From NCBI RefSeq assembly GCF_963678635.1, contig NC_087071.1, positions 8,913,842 to 8,977,841 of the forward strand: DNA of 64,000 nt, given 5' to 3'. Numbering within the stretch: position 1 is the stretch's first letter; the number at the start of each line of letters is the position of its first letter. The position numbers and the translations under genes are program-made. Source of the DNA: Symsagittifera roscoffensis. Lineage: Eukaryota > Xenacoelomorpha > Acoela > Convolutidae. The notes below the pieces were generated by a model. That model searched no databases, was not told the DNA's origin, and worked only from the letters and a program-made list of their open reading frames with translations. Positions 54,185-64,000 of this stretch are shown one piece after another.

Positions 54185-57100
54185 TCAATGTTCCATTTCC
54201 TCCTCCTGTGATGCTGACTCCGCACTTTCGGTTTCCGTGTCTTGTAGCACGTCGTTGGCTATCCTGACGCTGTTGGAAGCCGTCCTCCAACACTTCTGCT
54301 CTTCTACCCTCTGTTTACAGCAAGGTAGGGGATCCACGTTGGATTCTCTGTTTCTACAGAAGCTGTTGTGGAGTCACAACGTCACGTTTCTCTCCAGATC
54401 TTCTTTCAGCATCTCTGCCTTCTCATTTCCACTACGCTCACTCGTCCTGGAAATTCTCTTCACAGCGGTGGTCACTGCATTCCGATGGGTCACGAAAGCT
54501 CGCTTGAAAGCTCCTGCCCCAATGTCCAGCTGATATTCACTGTATACTCTGCCATGCTTCGACATATGCTTTTTCGCATACTCGTAAAACCATGCAGTCA
54601 TGTTAGCTCTGAACCATGGCATCAATCGTTTTCTCGCCCATATCTTCTTCACTTCCATCGGAATGTTTAGAACTTTGCACATTGTCTCAAAAAGATCTAA
54701 ATCTTTTAGACAATCTAATTTCTGCAATTGTTCTCTCGTCGTTGCCTCCCGTCTATTATTTTCTCTCACATGAGCTTCCATCCATCGTATCGCCATCATA
54801 ACTCCCACTATCACTATTGTTACGGGCTGTGATGAATCTGGTAAACCCATGGAGAGCAGCTCTCCAGAGTCCCAGATCAACATCAGATTACTACGCTTGG
54901 GATACCACCAGGTCTGCAGCAAGCAGTGGCAAGGAAACTCGTCATGTGTCAACATGATGCTCCTCCAATTACGTTTTCCCGAAGCTTCCAGCAATGGTTC
55001 CACTTCCATCATCACTCGGTGGATTTCATCATTCTCATCTACTGCATTGTAATCTGATACAGTTGATCCTCTCTGTTTCTGTTTTTCGAAGTCACTGAAG
55101 TTCCCGCTCACATATCCCATGAACTTCCTTCCTAGTATTGACTCCAACTCTTCTTTGGTTCTCTCTGGAATTGCTGAGAACATTTTACATAGTAACTCGT
55201 AAGACTTTTCAGACATTCTCGCCAATCTCACACACTTCGGCACTGAGAAGGCTTGATCCACAATCGTTCTTGTACTTTTCACGTCCACAGCCACGAAATG
55301 CACAGGATATCTGCTCTTGCACATTGGAGCCAACGTTGAGCCCACCAAATATCGTGCTCCTGATGGTCTACAATAAATTTCGCTGTGTCTGATGTTCATC
55401 TCTGTTTCGATTGCTTCCCTCCATTTTCCTATATACTTCTGCTCAGTCTGCAGAACTCCTGGGAATATTTCTACGCTGATGGCTGTGACCATCTCATGTT
55501 TCTGTTCTAGATTCAATAGTGACTCTAAAGAACCAAACATGCTGTAGAATCCTAGTGCTGTCACTAGATTCACATCGGTTCCTCCATGGCAATCTGCTAT
55601 CAGTTCCGTTTCCGTTCTTGCTTTCATCACTACATCTCCAAACAATACTGTCAATTGCTTGTGTTGTTTCTCCAGGGTTTTCACACAGTCTAGACTTCCA
55701 CAAACGTGACCCTCTAGTCCACAGACTTCCGCCAGACAGCTACCAGGTTTGACCCAGTCTTCTGGTCCCCAGCCAGGCAACTCCACTTTATCTTCTCCGT
55801 TGTTCTTAGAGGCTGTTATCATCACATTATATATGATGTTGAGGTCACGCAGGTTACAGTCCCTCTGTACGTCTTGTGTCGCACGTAATATTGAGTCAGC
55901 GTTGGGACTAGGACACCATGATGGCCTCATCAATTCCCACACTGCCATCAAGCTCGTTCTCAGTAATTCATCTGAGAATCCCAACCCAAACTTCACTCTC
56001 TTGTCGGATTTTGGTACTGAAGGTGCAGTCACCTCTTCTTCCAAGACCAGTCCCAATTTGGCCTGTGGATTGTTAACGCTCTTGATCGTTACAATTCTGG
56101 ACGTCCAGAATCTTAGTAACACCGCCTGCTCGTAATCAAAGAAGCAATCACGTATGTCTTCACTCAGGAAAGGATTGTACGCTATCCCTATGATCCCGGA
56201 TACGTAGCTATATGACTTCTTCTTGATCGGTCCACAGTATTCACTGGATTTCGGCAATGCTCCCATACATTCTTTAGTGAGTCTCAACTCCTTGTTTGAG
56301 AATCTCCTGATCTCGTCTATCTTTTTCATGGGTTCCAATTCTTCAGGTTCTTTCATGTTTACCCTCATCGGTTTACTTTGCTGCATGTCCAGCAGTGCTA
56401 GCAAGAACAAGGCTTTCGTTCGCTCATCGCCTTCCCTCAACATTTTAACACAAGTGTTTAATGCAGGTACTGAAATCTGCTCTATCAGGAATCGAATGAA
56501 ACAGAGAGCATCTCTCCGCTTCGCACACGCTACTGCTGCTCCTTCCTGGACTATCAGATCCCTCAGATTCGTCATAAGGAACACCTTTTCTTCTTTTGAC
56601 CTTTTTCTTTCCTCTGAGTCATATTCTTCGCGAGTCAGTCCCATCATGCACCAGGCGAACCTGAGTTGTAATTCTGTCCTTACGTAAGGTACTGCCACGA
56701 GAGCATGTATTCTTGGCGTAGTCCTCATTTCTTCCTCGAAATACCTCAACACTACTGCTTTCCATGGAAGGCTCACTAACTGCTCGATCGTTTCCACCTC
56801 TACGTCAGACGACGCCAAAGTTCCATACGCCTTCTGCTTGAGGGTGGTGCCTTGCAACATCATTTCCAGATAACCCTCCATGGCTTTTTCGTCTTCCAGG
56901 GCCATTACATACCCTCTAGCCGAGTTTCGGTATTCCAACATCTCCATGTATCCACCGGTGGGTTCATCTATCGACACTGTCTCCGACACGGTTAGTCGGT
57001 TGTATTCCACTGGTGTTAGTTGTCCTGCAACACTTCCCTTTCCATGATTCATGGGAGATGGCTTGAAGTCCCTCATTTTGCTCTCTCCACATTGGCTGAG

Positions 57101-57661
57101 TATTTCCATTTCTAACGCTGCTCCAGTCAGAGTGCGGTCACTCCTTTTGGATTTATAACCGGTTGACTTTATCCCTGCCATGAGAATGGGTGGCACCATC
57201 GCTATATCAGTTAATATTCTATCTGTTCCAGACAATTGATAATCACCTTGCCCCAAATCCATGACTTCTTCGACTCGCTTCCTTTTCGCTGAGTTACCAG
57301 CTTTCATCGATATTTCTGAATCCACTTTCGTCTTTCCAATTCTCCTCGGCATCACTCTGTTGCCTAACTTCATTTTCATCACATTGATTTTATCAATCAC
57401 CATTTTCGATCGCATCGTTCCTCTCCTGGTCCTTGACAGGTACACCACCTCTCCTTCATCGTCCTGCGGTGTCATCTTGATGGGAGAATTCGCTTCACTC
57501 TCATCAGTAGCTGAGTCGATCAACAACTCACTCAGTCTCCCTTCACACTCATCAAGCTTGTCAAGTATTTCTCTCATCAAGGGTTGATTGAGACCTGTTT
57601 TGAGAATGGACTGGGTCCCATAGCTCTGAATCACGGTCCAGACTTCTTCCATAAACGCCAC
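54185..57661 (-). CDS. Element C ORF3 C-terminal segment
   Basis: Minus strand. The frame is open for 1095 codons to a TGA at 54374-54376. Elements A and B have serine or cysteine-type sequence there and continue, and the same frame in C runs on to a TGA at 54185-54187, after QEEEMEH as in B. No start codon is implied at 57661; it is simply the first position after the stop. Content: basic segment KRKRVEEVMD, helical repeats, YNPF and RPSWCPSPNA blocks, the CX4CX6CX4C motif (CLAEVCGLEGHVCGSLDC), FPCHCLLQTWWYP and PWFRANMTAWFY. No family is recognised; the conserved cysteines suggest a zinc or disulfide module. Confidence 0.75.
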
Positions 57662-57766
57662 TCTGTCCAGCTTACATCCCGTCCTACTCTCGTGGTCTCG
57701 GTGATGTACTTCCTATTCTTCTTCGGGCAGCGTTCCCAAGAAAGGTACTCTGGCTGAGGCCTCTAT

Positions 57767-60646
57767 TCATCTCCTCCTAGGTGATTCCATGAGGATTCTC
57801 TGGTCGTTATTTCTTGAATTGCCAGGAGAGCTGCTCTCCGGCAAATTCCGTTTCATTTCCTCAAAGGCTGACGGAGGTTCCAGTGTCGAGATGCCTTCAT
57901 CCGCTGGCTCAGTCGTTTCCAACGTGTCTGCATTATTCTCAAGATCACTGAAGATATTGAAATCCAGGCTGGATGTTCCTCCTGTCGATGCCCTGTCGTC
58001 TTCCCCACCAGCTTGATCTTGTTGCATGGGTTCTTCAGTCTGACGGATTCCACCCTGTCCGTCATCTCCCTCTGACTTATCCTTGTTCGAGCCCGATGGT
58101 CCTTGTTCGTCATTGTCAGCTTCTTCCTGGAATCTCGGTATGAGCAATGTACCGGCTGATTTGTCTTCCTCTTCTCCATGGACCACTTTGATTTCTTCAC
58201 AGCCGAATGGTGCTAGGAAGGTTCTCGTCTGCAATATTCCTCCCACTTTCATCTCCTTTTTCACACTGGTCAGGATTAATGAGGCTTCAGGCAATTCTGT
58301 CCTGCCTCTCATTCTCATCGGAGTTAAGCCTAGTTCCTTCCATTCCTCATCAAATCTTCCAGGCTTGGGAGTAGCGGCGTTGCTTATTCGCCTTCTCGTC
58401 GCTTGATCCGTGTATGCAAATCGCGTGTACTGCAACACGGCGGCATTTCTCCCCACGAAGTATGGATCCATCGTCACCGAGAAATTCCCTACTCTCCTTT
58501 CATTGGTTTCGAATGCTCTCAATCTAGGAGTTTGTACTACGGAGACTGCTCCGAGCAGCATCCTTCTTATCAGAGGGAATTCAGGGATTGCCTCCGGTAG
58601 CTTCTTGTAATCGCCCCAGTCCTTCGTCTCTTCTCTCACTTTGTGATAGGCTGCTGTGAGACGAGGCACTCTGGTCATTTCACCATTCGTTTTGTCATAG
58701 GGCCTCAGATTCCAAAGCTTTGGAAACACCTCGATGTGTCCTCTTTCTACTTCTCCCATGCGGTCACAGAAGTGATCGTCAAAATTGATGACTGTCATCT
58801 CCGGCTCCGATATTTTCGCAAACAACAGATCTTCACTCATGAGCTCCCGCAGTGTGTGCTGCTCACACCAGTTCAGTGTACTACCGTCCACTGCCGATAT
58901 GAGGTTCAGGTGCAGCACCGACCTCCTATATGCTTCCACTTTAACGTCAGGGAACGCAAAGGTGACTGCTGGTCCATAGATCACTGTCACGAACTCCGTG
59001 ACTCCTCTGATCAGCGCCAAGGGATCGGTCCTCATAGCCAAGCTCAGATCTGTTAATAGCGGCATGCCTCCAATATGTCGTCTAACATCTTCCTCTCTAT
59101 CAATTGTTTCGTCTTCTCCGGTTCCAAAGCGATTTTGCTGCGAGAGATATTGGATCAGAGTGTGTCTCAGGTCTCTTATTTTGTTCCACGAGTCCGTGGA
59201 CTTCTTCATATCCAGGCTCCTCACTCTCTCTTTCATCTGCTCTGGACAACGTGCCAGTTTCATTAGTCCTCCCAAGTTTCCGTGAGTTATTGCGATCAAT
59301 GTCAGAAGTCCATCTAGTCGCAGGTTCTGTATTCCATCCGTAAGCAGTATCGCCGGTCCTTTCACGAAACTCTCCGCTCCGAATGTCACGAACAAGGCTA
59401 TTAATTCCACTATCGATACTTTCACTACTGCTTGGAGGAATTCCTTTATCAAATAGTGCGAGACTTTCGGGTAAACTTTTGCCAACAAGGACGCGGTCCA
59501 TCCGGCTCCCAACCCTTCTAGCATGCTGTCTGTCCTTTCAAATCCCTCCTGTCCCTTCACTTCCTGGGTCCAGAAGGTTTCCAGAGTAATCTGACACATT
59601 CTGTTCACGAACTCAGCTGTCTTTTCTCCGGCATTTTCCGCCAGGTTGACCTCCTTCAACAAGTAGGCGTGTATCTTAGTGATCATTACTGGGCCTTGCT
59701 GAAAAGCATCTGCACCCAATGCCGCTACTCTAGGATTCAGGTGTAGCCACTGGTTTGCTTCCGGCTTGGTTCTCAGCACCATCGCTTCCAGATGAGCTCT
59801 CGTCTCCAGTGAATTCTTTCTTCTCGTGTCTTCACTCGCCACTTCCATTGCTCGGAACCACAAGTCGTTGGACATTGCCGTGATTACTCGATGGTCGTCA
59901 TCTATTCCTGGTTTCAGTTTGAGTTGCCGACTGAAGTTGGACAGTTCCAACCCCAGCACTTCGTCCAACACTAACATGTGTAGCGCGTGGTCCTTGAACC
60001 CTCTCATCGCGTTTGAGATATCTGACCATACTGCAGGCAGTTCAGCCTTAAGTGGCCTCAGGTTCTCCATTTCTATCATGCGATTCGGGGCTGATATGAT
60101 CACATCATATTTTCCCTCCGAAAGTAAGGCTACCATTGCATACACAAATTTCAGTCCATCCGGGAGATGTGCATACCCCGGAGACAACGCAAATACTACT
60201 CTCAACGTCACTTTATTGAATGATCCCTCCTTCGTCGCGTCCACCACTTCACCCATCGACTCCAGGATGTCTTTTATCGCTGGCCATACTGCGTTTTCTG
60301 CTGTTGCAGAATCTCTGAGCCTGCTCAGAAAACCTCTACTGTGCAGATGGTCATTGATGCCAGCAAACACAATCGTTATCGGGTTCATTTCTGTCTGCCT
60401 TTGTACCCCTATAGCCAATGACACTGATTGCAATAGGTCTAGGTCAACTGCGGCCAGCATTATGACGTCCGGCCAAAACAAAGACTTAGAGGTGTACACG
60501 AACTCTGAATTCGCTACTACCAAGATTTTGGCCTTTCTCATCTCTGCTTTGTCGTAGGCGGCGAAGATGGTCTCATCTTTCTTTATCGCTGTCAATCCGC
60601 CATATCTCTGGGCATCACCATCTTGGTTCACTAGTTTTGGGTACAC
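57767..60646 (-). CDS. Element C ORF3 middle segment (possible second SGNH-like fold)
   Basis: Minus strand, 959 codons in the same frame as both neighbours. It opens after TAG 60653-60655 (lysine in B) and closes at TGA 57767-57769; another TAG at about 57712 lies before the next open part. Numbered from 60646: KILVVANSEF near 40-49, AGIND at 95-99 and DDDHRVI further on mimic the order of SGNH blocks I, III and V, but with ANS instead of GDS. A hydrophobic helix region and the LLTDLSLAMRTDP block follow, then an acidic serine-rich linker. Function unknown. Confidence 0.72.
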   Translation of the reverse strand: MYPKLVNQDGDAQRYGGLTAIKKDETIFAAYDKAEMRKAKILVVANSEFVYTSKSLFWPDVIMLAAVDLDLLQSVSLAIGVQRQTEMNPITIVFAGINDHLHSRGFLSRLRDSATAENAVWPAIKDILESMGEVVDATKEGSFNKVTLRVVFALSPGYAHLPDGLKFVYAMVALLSEGKYDVIISAPNRMIEMENLRPLKAELPAVWSDISNAMRGFKDHALHMLVLDEVLGLELSNFSRQLKLKPGIDDDHRVITAMSNDLWFRAMEVASEDTRRKNSLETRAHLEAMVLRTKPEANQWLHLNPRVAALGADAFQQGPVMITKIHAYLLKEVNLAENAGEKTAEFVNRMCQITLETFWTQEVKGQEGFERTDSMLEGLGAGWTASLLAKVYPKVSHYLIKEFLQAVVKVSIVELIALFVTFGAESFVKGPAILLTDGIQNLRLDGLLTLIAITHGNLGGLMKLARCPEQMKERVRSLDMKKSTDSWNKIRDLRHTLIQYLSQQNRFGTGEDETIDREEDVRRHIGGMPLLTDLSLAMRTDPLALIRGVTEFVTVIYGPAVTFAFPDVKVEAYRRSVLHLNLISAVDGSTLNWCEQHTLRELMSEDLLFAKISEPEMTVINFDDHFCDRMGEVERGHIEVFPKLWNLRPYDKTNGEMTRVPRLTAAYHKVREETKDWGDYKKLPEAIPEFPLIRRMLLGAVSVVQTPRLRAFETNERRVGNFSVTMDPYFVGRNAAVLQYTRFAYTDQATRRRISNAATPKPGRFDEEWKELGLTPMRMRGRTELPEASLILTSVKKEMKVGGILQTRTFLAPFGCEEIKVVHGEEEDKSAGTLLIPRFQEEADNDEQGPSGSNKDKSEGDDGQGGIRQTEEPMQQDQAGGEDDRASTGGTSSLDFNIFSDLENNADTLETTEPADEGISTLEPPSAFEEMKRNLPESSSPGNSRNNDQRILMESPRRR

Positions 60647-60652
60647 TCTCTC

Positions 60653-63118
60653 CTACACATGACCAGGTGGTGTCGTCAGTTGCCTAAATATCTTCACGTG
60701 TTGTCCAATCGGCGCTCTCGCCATCAGGAATCTCCCTGGTCTTTCTTCACAATTCCTCTCATCATGGTTCAATCTCACATCTTGCAATGGTCTTGCATTC
60801 ACAGGTCCCATTGTGTTGTTGGAGGGCAGTCCCTCCAAATCGGCAAATCTCAAGGCCGTCGTGGAGCTGAAATTTATGCTAGCGGCTATCAACCAGTCTA
60901 CGCCGGTTATCGAGCATAATCTGCTGACGGATAGCGTCGCTCCATTCAGCATCCTCCTTGCATCTTCAATGAAGCTTACTCTCTGTAGGTCCAGCTTCAT
61001 CAGTTTGTCTTTGTATATATGCCAGGGAGACGGTATGGATCGAGACCACAACAATGAGCCTCTGCTTGGTCTCTCCTCTTGGCTGGTACTCGTCGTCTCC
61101 GATCTAGTGTCCGATCTAGATGTGCCTGCTACTTCTTCGATTGGTTGGTTGACAGGTCCTATCCTTCTCCTAGGATGAATTGTCCTCCTCATCGGTGCTT
61201 CTCCCAACCGATCCTGCACGTCTGTTCTTCGACCTGGTTCACTGGAGCTTTGTTGCCGGTAATTTGTGACGGCTGGGACCATACCCAAGCGTGTTTCCAG
61301 GTTAGGAGGCACAAATGTGGTGATCACCGTATCACTCACCGTTCCCTCTTCCTTCAGCACTCCTGTGTCAAAGAGTTCTGCTTTCAGCTCATCCAGCCGT
61401 TCTTGGAAGACTCGATTCAACCAAGCCTGTCCTTCGATGCTGTCGAAGTGGATGCCATCCGTGGTCAGTCTGGCTTGATCCATGGCTCTCAATTCATGTT
61501 CAATGTCCATGAGGATCATTCTTCCGGCATTTCGATTTGCTAGGTTCCTCAGTATGTTGTTCCATCTCATGACTCCCTCGTTGTGCCTCCTTCCTGATGC
61601 TGTCAGGCTTCTCGTATTCATTGGCACAGTGCAAACGGTCAGTACCGCGCAACTGAACTTCTGCCAGAGGGTAGTGAACAAACACACCATCATTGACTCC
61701 CACAGTGCTTCCTGCTCGTCTGATCCTCTGGAGATGTCATTCGTCCCAACTAAGATCATCACATTGGGAATCTTCCCTGGATTCATCAGTTCCACCATCC
61801 GATATAATTGGGCTATTGTCGCGCCTCCAAAGGCCATCACCGTGGTGACCCACGAGGTCCTCAAATTCGACAGCACTCTGACTAAACTGTCTCCCAATAT
61901 CAGAAGAGATGTCCCGAGTGGTGGTTGCTGCAGGTTCACAGCCGGGCTCCAGGTAGCTCGATTGAAGCAGGCTCTCGGATCTGTCTCCGGAACTCCCGTG
62001 AAATTATACTTCAATTGATTATTCTTCTGCACGTCTATTATACGAGACACTTTCTTCGCTGGCATCTTCCGTACTTTCCTCTCTGGGATTCTCGAGCTCC
62101 CCATGAGTGGTGTCACGTTACTTATCCCTTGTCTGATCACGGTCTGGGAGAGTTGTACTCTGCCCGTATCGTCAATCGTTCCATAGGGTGCAGTCACCCC
62201 GGAACCTGGCGCATTCTTGTTAGCGACCAGTCGTCCAGCTGTCTCTATCAGTTTCCTCACTGTCTGTTCTACGACGGGGTCACCCAAGGTGTCACTAGGA
62301 TCCGGGATCGTTACTCGATTTGTCTCTGTTGGAGGTCGTGTCTCCGTTGTTTGACTCATTTCTCGAGGCGTCAAGAGCTCCATCGGGGATTGCCCACGAG
62401 GAATATCCCTTGCAGGTATCACTTTCTCCACGGCCGTTGTCAACGCTACCTGCTCCGATCGCTCTTTGTATTCCTGCCTTAAGCGTTCGATCTCTTGACC
62501 CTGCTTTTTGTTGCAGTCTTCAAACAACTTTCTCCACATGTCCCGATCTTCCTCCATCTGGAGCATGCTTCTGGTCATCTCGTCCAGCTCCTTCTTCGTA
62601 TTTCTCAGCTGATCGTTCATCTCGTCCAGATCTTGTATGGTTTGGTTCGTCTGAACCTTCTGTGTTACTTTCGTACTTTTTGGTGGCACAGCTGCTCTCA
62701 GTGGTGAACCAGACGAGGTCGCCTCGCTGTTCATCTCCCGATGCATTCTCGTCAGCCCAGGTTTAGGCTTAGAGGGCATTGGCATCTCACCTGGTTGGTA
62801 AGTCCTAGAACTTCCCAATCCAGGCTCATTCGCCAAGTCACTCCCTGAGAGAGCCCCGTTTCTCCACCTCATCACTCTCATGTTTGGGCGGTCTAGTACT
62901 CCTCTTTCTCCATATGCTGCCATCAACAGGACTTCCGTGGGGCGGTCCCCACGGTTGTCGTGCCCCAAGATGTTGATCAGGGCGGTCAGCAACATGACCA
63001 CCTCTGGGTCCTCCAGAGCGAAGTCTCGTTCGATCAGCCGACGATAGATCGCATCTACCATCGGTCCTACATATGCCTCTGCCAGGTCCATCAATTCATC
63101 CAGGTTGAAGTTGTCCAT
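60653..63118 (-). CDS. Element C ORF3 N-terminal segment with SGNH/GDSL esterase-type domain
   Basis: Minus strand, 821 residues from the ATG at 63116-63118, the first in the frame. Residues 1-120: helical start and proline-rich loop. 155-225: charged coiled coil. 230-365: serine/threonine- and proline-rich linker. 405-575: SGNH hydrolase-type domain with nucleophile S411 (LILGDSLV), G431 (FGGA), N460 (VGTND), D554 and H557 (DGIHFD), all catalytic positions present. 700-821: unrecognised domain (VDWLIAASINFSS). The frame ends in TAG 60653-60655 but reads on without shift. No signal peptide is visible. SGNH-type domains are known in other retroelements, for example in ORF1 of some CR1-type LINEs and in some rotifer retroelements, so a role in particle or membrane interaction is possible, not shown. 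Confidence 0.85.
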   Translation of the reverse strand: MDNFNLDELMDLAEAYVGPMVDAIYRRLIERDFALEDPEVVMLLTALINILGHDNRGDRPTEVLLMAAYGERGVLDRPNMRVMRWRNGALSGSDLANEPGLGSSRTYQPGEMPMPSKPKPGLTRMHREMNSEATSSGSPLRAAVPPKSTKVTQKVQTNQTIQDLDEMNDQLRNTKKELDEMTRSMLQMEEDRDMWRKLFEDCNKKQGQEIERLRQEYKERSEQVALTTAVEKVIPARDIPRGQSPMELLTPREMSQTTETRPPTETNRVTIPDPSDTLGDPVVEQTVRKLIETAGRLVANKNAPGSGVTAPYGTIDDTGRVQLSQTVIRQGISNVTPLMGSSRIPERKVRKMPAKKVSRIIDVQKNNQLKYNFTGVPETDPRACFNRATWSPAVNLQQPPLGTSLLILGDSLVRVLSNLRTSWVTTVMAFGGATIAQLYRMVELMNPGKIPNVMILVGTNDISRGSDEQEALWESMMVCLFTTLWQKFSCAVLTVCTVPMNTRSLTASGRRHNEGVMRWNNILRNLANRNAGRMILMDIEHELRAMDQARLTTDGIHFDSIEGQAWLNRVFQERLDELKAELFDTGVLKEEGTVSDTVITTFVPPNLETRLGMVPAVTNYRQQSSSEPGRRTDVQDRLGEAPMRRTIHPRRRIGPVNQPIEEVAGTSRSDTRSETTSTSQEERPSRGSLLWSRSIPSPWHIYKDKLMKLDLQRVSFIEDARRMLNGATLSVSRLCSITGVDWLIAASINFSSTTALRFADLEGLPSNNTMGPVNARPLQDVRLNHDERNCEERPGRFLMARAPIGQHVKIFRQLTTPPGHV

Positions 63119-63508
63119 TCCATTCTTTTCAAGTTTGATTTGATTCGATTCTTTGACTCAAGTGAGTAATTTAAATGATCAATCAGGATCTAGAAAAGAA
63201 ATCACGAATGTCACACTTGTCAGTTTCACCTTAACATATATCGTTAAAATTTGCTTAAAACAGTTCAGATAGAAAGATATTTATCCTAAAATTTGTTAAA
63301 ATCAATTGGTTTCTAAAATTTTGGAATTCGACCTAAGATTGGACAGTCCAAACTTTGGATCTTTTCCCAAGATCGTCATTCAGTTGTTCATGGTCACTAA
63401 CCCCTACTTACCCATGATCTTAATAACCTAACACATAACATAACATAACACACATATCATATGTTACACACAACTTAATCTTTGGCCTAACACTCTTTCG
63501 CACTTCAC
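63119..63508 (-). other. Spacer between pol and ORF3 in element C
   Basis: About 390 bases, AT-rich, no gene. It includes a short tandem run of ACATAACATA-type units near 63430-63450. No promoter is assigned. The spacer matches that of B and differs from that of A. Confidence 0.6.
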
Positions 63509-64000
63509 TCAGCCTATACTTAAGTAATATTTCTTATGTAGATACACTTGTATGTTTGTATCAGAGAATATCACGTGTACAAGCGCGTACAATTCCCGAG
63601 GATGCAGTCTTCCTCTGTTTGGATCGTACACTGGAAGCGAGAGCTCCTTCACGTCCATTTCCACAAGGAAGTCCCTCAGCCTCGACAAGACTAGGTTTTC
63701 TGGGTCCACGTGCTGCTTCTCTGTCGCCCTCGTTACCAAGAAGCATAAGTACTTTCCCGGTATCTGCGACACCACCGGAGGTAAGGCTGCTACGCCCCCT
63801 ATCCCTGGTCTTTGCTTCCAAAGGAATTCCACGTTTTTGTATTCTCTCTTAAAATCTGCCGCTAACGCTGTCCTAAAACTCATGTCTGCGGTGATTGCTA
63901 TCGCACATGTTCTGTTTGTGAGTATGAAATCACTGTCTGTTAGTATTATGTTACTAGAATATTCATTCGGTAAATTAAAATATGACTCAACTACCCTGCC
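63509..64000 (-). CDS. Element C pol C-terminus: macro-domain-like protein, partial
   Basis: Minus strand; the frame is open to the window edge, so the ATG at 63881-63883 is internal and the domain belongs to the C-terminus of the pol polyprotein, as in A and B. 163 residues are visible, stopping at TGA 63509-63511. Collinear features of macro domains of the TARG1/ALC1-like type: strand NIILTDSDF, then AIAITADMSFRTALAADFK (like AHCISADxxMGAGIAxxFK), GIGGVAAL, YLCFLVTRAT, a helix (ENLVLSRLRDFL), ELSLPVYDPNRGRLHP (like LSMPxIGCGLDxL) and the final strand IQVYLHKKYYL. Such domains bind or hydrolyse ADP-ribose derivatives. The glycine-rich loop is altered (DPNRGRL), so activity is uncertain. Confidence 0.6.
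   Translation of the reverse strand, partial: GRVVESYFNLPNEYSSNIILTDSDFILTNRTCAIAITADMSFRTALAADFKREYKNVEFLWKQRPGIGGVAALPPVVSQIPGKYLCFLVTRATEKQHVDPENLVLSRLRDFLVEMDVKELSLPVYDPNRGRLHPRELYALVHVIFSDTNIQVYLHKKYYLSIG

Larger units (their letters stand above)
52456..64000 (-). mobile_element. Element C: giant Gypsy retrotransposon, reverse orientation, 5' part beyond window
   Basis: On the minus strand, reading from the window edge: end of pol with macro-like domain, spacer, ORF3, 3' untranslated region, TCCGGGGAGTA and a 3' LTR from 53368 to 52456. It lies inside the 3' LTR of B; the five bases AAGAG at 52451-52455 are the presumed target duplication. Nucleotide similarity to B is high (about 90% in ORF3). 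Gag, RT, RNase H, integrase core and 5' LTR should lie to the right of the window. Confidence 0.88.

Noticed and set aside
54070-63852. Many plus-strand open frames across element C
   Set aside because: They lie opposite the continuous minus-strand ORF3 and macro-like frame, which are supported by homology with A and B.

Overview
The window is eukaryotic repeat-rich DNA, most likely from an invertebrate animal, though the species cannot be named from sequence alone. Evidence: three giant Ty3/Gypsy-type LTR retrotransposons, two decayed copies of a metazoan Gypsy gag whose N-terminus carries a C2H2-like finger, remnants of a reverse transcriptase of non-LTR type, long non-coding leaders with minisatellites, no operon structure and no ribosome binding sites. 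I found no convincing host gene, tRNA, rRNA or CRISPR array. Frames and motifs were read by eye; identities are estimates.

Layout. 1-1001: reverse transcriptase remnant. 1002-22380 (+): element A, a full-length LTR retrotransposon of 21.4 kb. It has 904-bp LTRs (TGTG...TTACA), a primer-binding site, a 2.3-kb leader with two tandem repeats, gag-protease, RT, RNase H, integrase, a truncated macro-domain tail, then an 8-kb third reading frame (ORF3), a purine tract and the 3' LTR. 22381-30426: two tandem copies, about 4.7 kb apart, of a unit made of reverse transcriptase remnant + Gypsy remnant + B-type LTR. Element A sits inside the first copy, and the second copy preserves its empty target site. 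29498-52450 (+): element B, a related but badly decayed element of the same plan. 52456 to beyond 64000 (-): element C, a close relative of B, inserted in reverse orientation into B's 3' LTR. Only its 3' LTR, ORF3 and the C-terminal end of its pol polyprotein lie in the window.

How the parts work together. In all three elements gag-pol is followed by a separate huge ORF3, about 2,970 codons in C, where one frame spans 8.9 kb with only four stop codons. ORF3 has a coiled-coil region, an SGNH/GDSL esterase-type domain with all catalytic blocks, a possible second degenerate SGNH-like segment, and a C-terminal part with a conserved CX4CX6CX4C motif. The pol polyprotein of C, and in broken form that of B, ends in what looks like a macro (ADP-ribose-binding) domain of the TARG1/ALC1-like type. 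A has lost most of it by an in-frame deletion. Giant Gypsy elements carrying both an esterase-type ORF3 and a macro domain are the main candidate for an undescribed system here.

Nucleotide-level signals beyond the genes: a hexamer, CTTGAG, strongly over-represented throughout A but not B or C; a CCGGAAGGG-type motif repeated through B's leader; a hairpin in the B/C LTRs with two compensated base-pair changes; and a perfect 32-bp fold-back palindrome in B pol.
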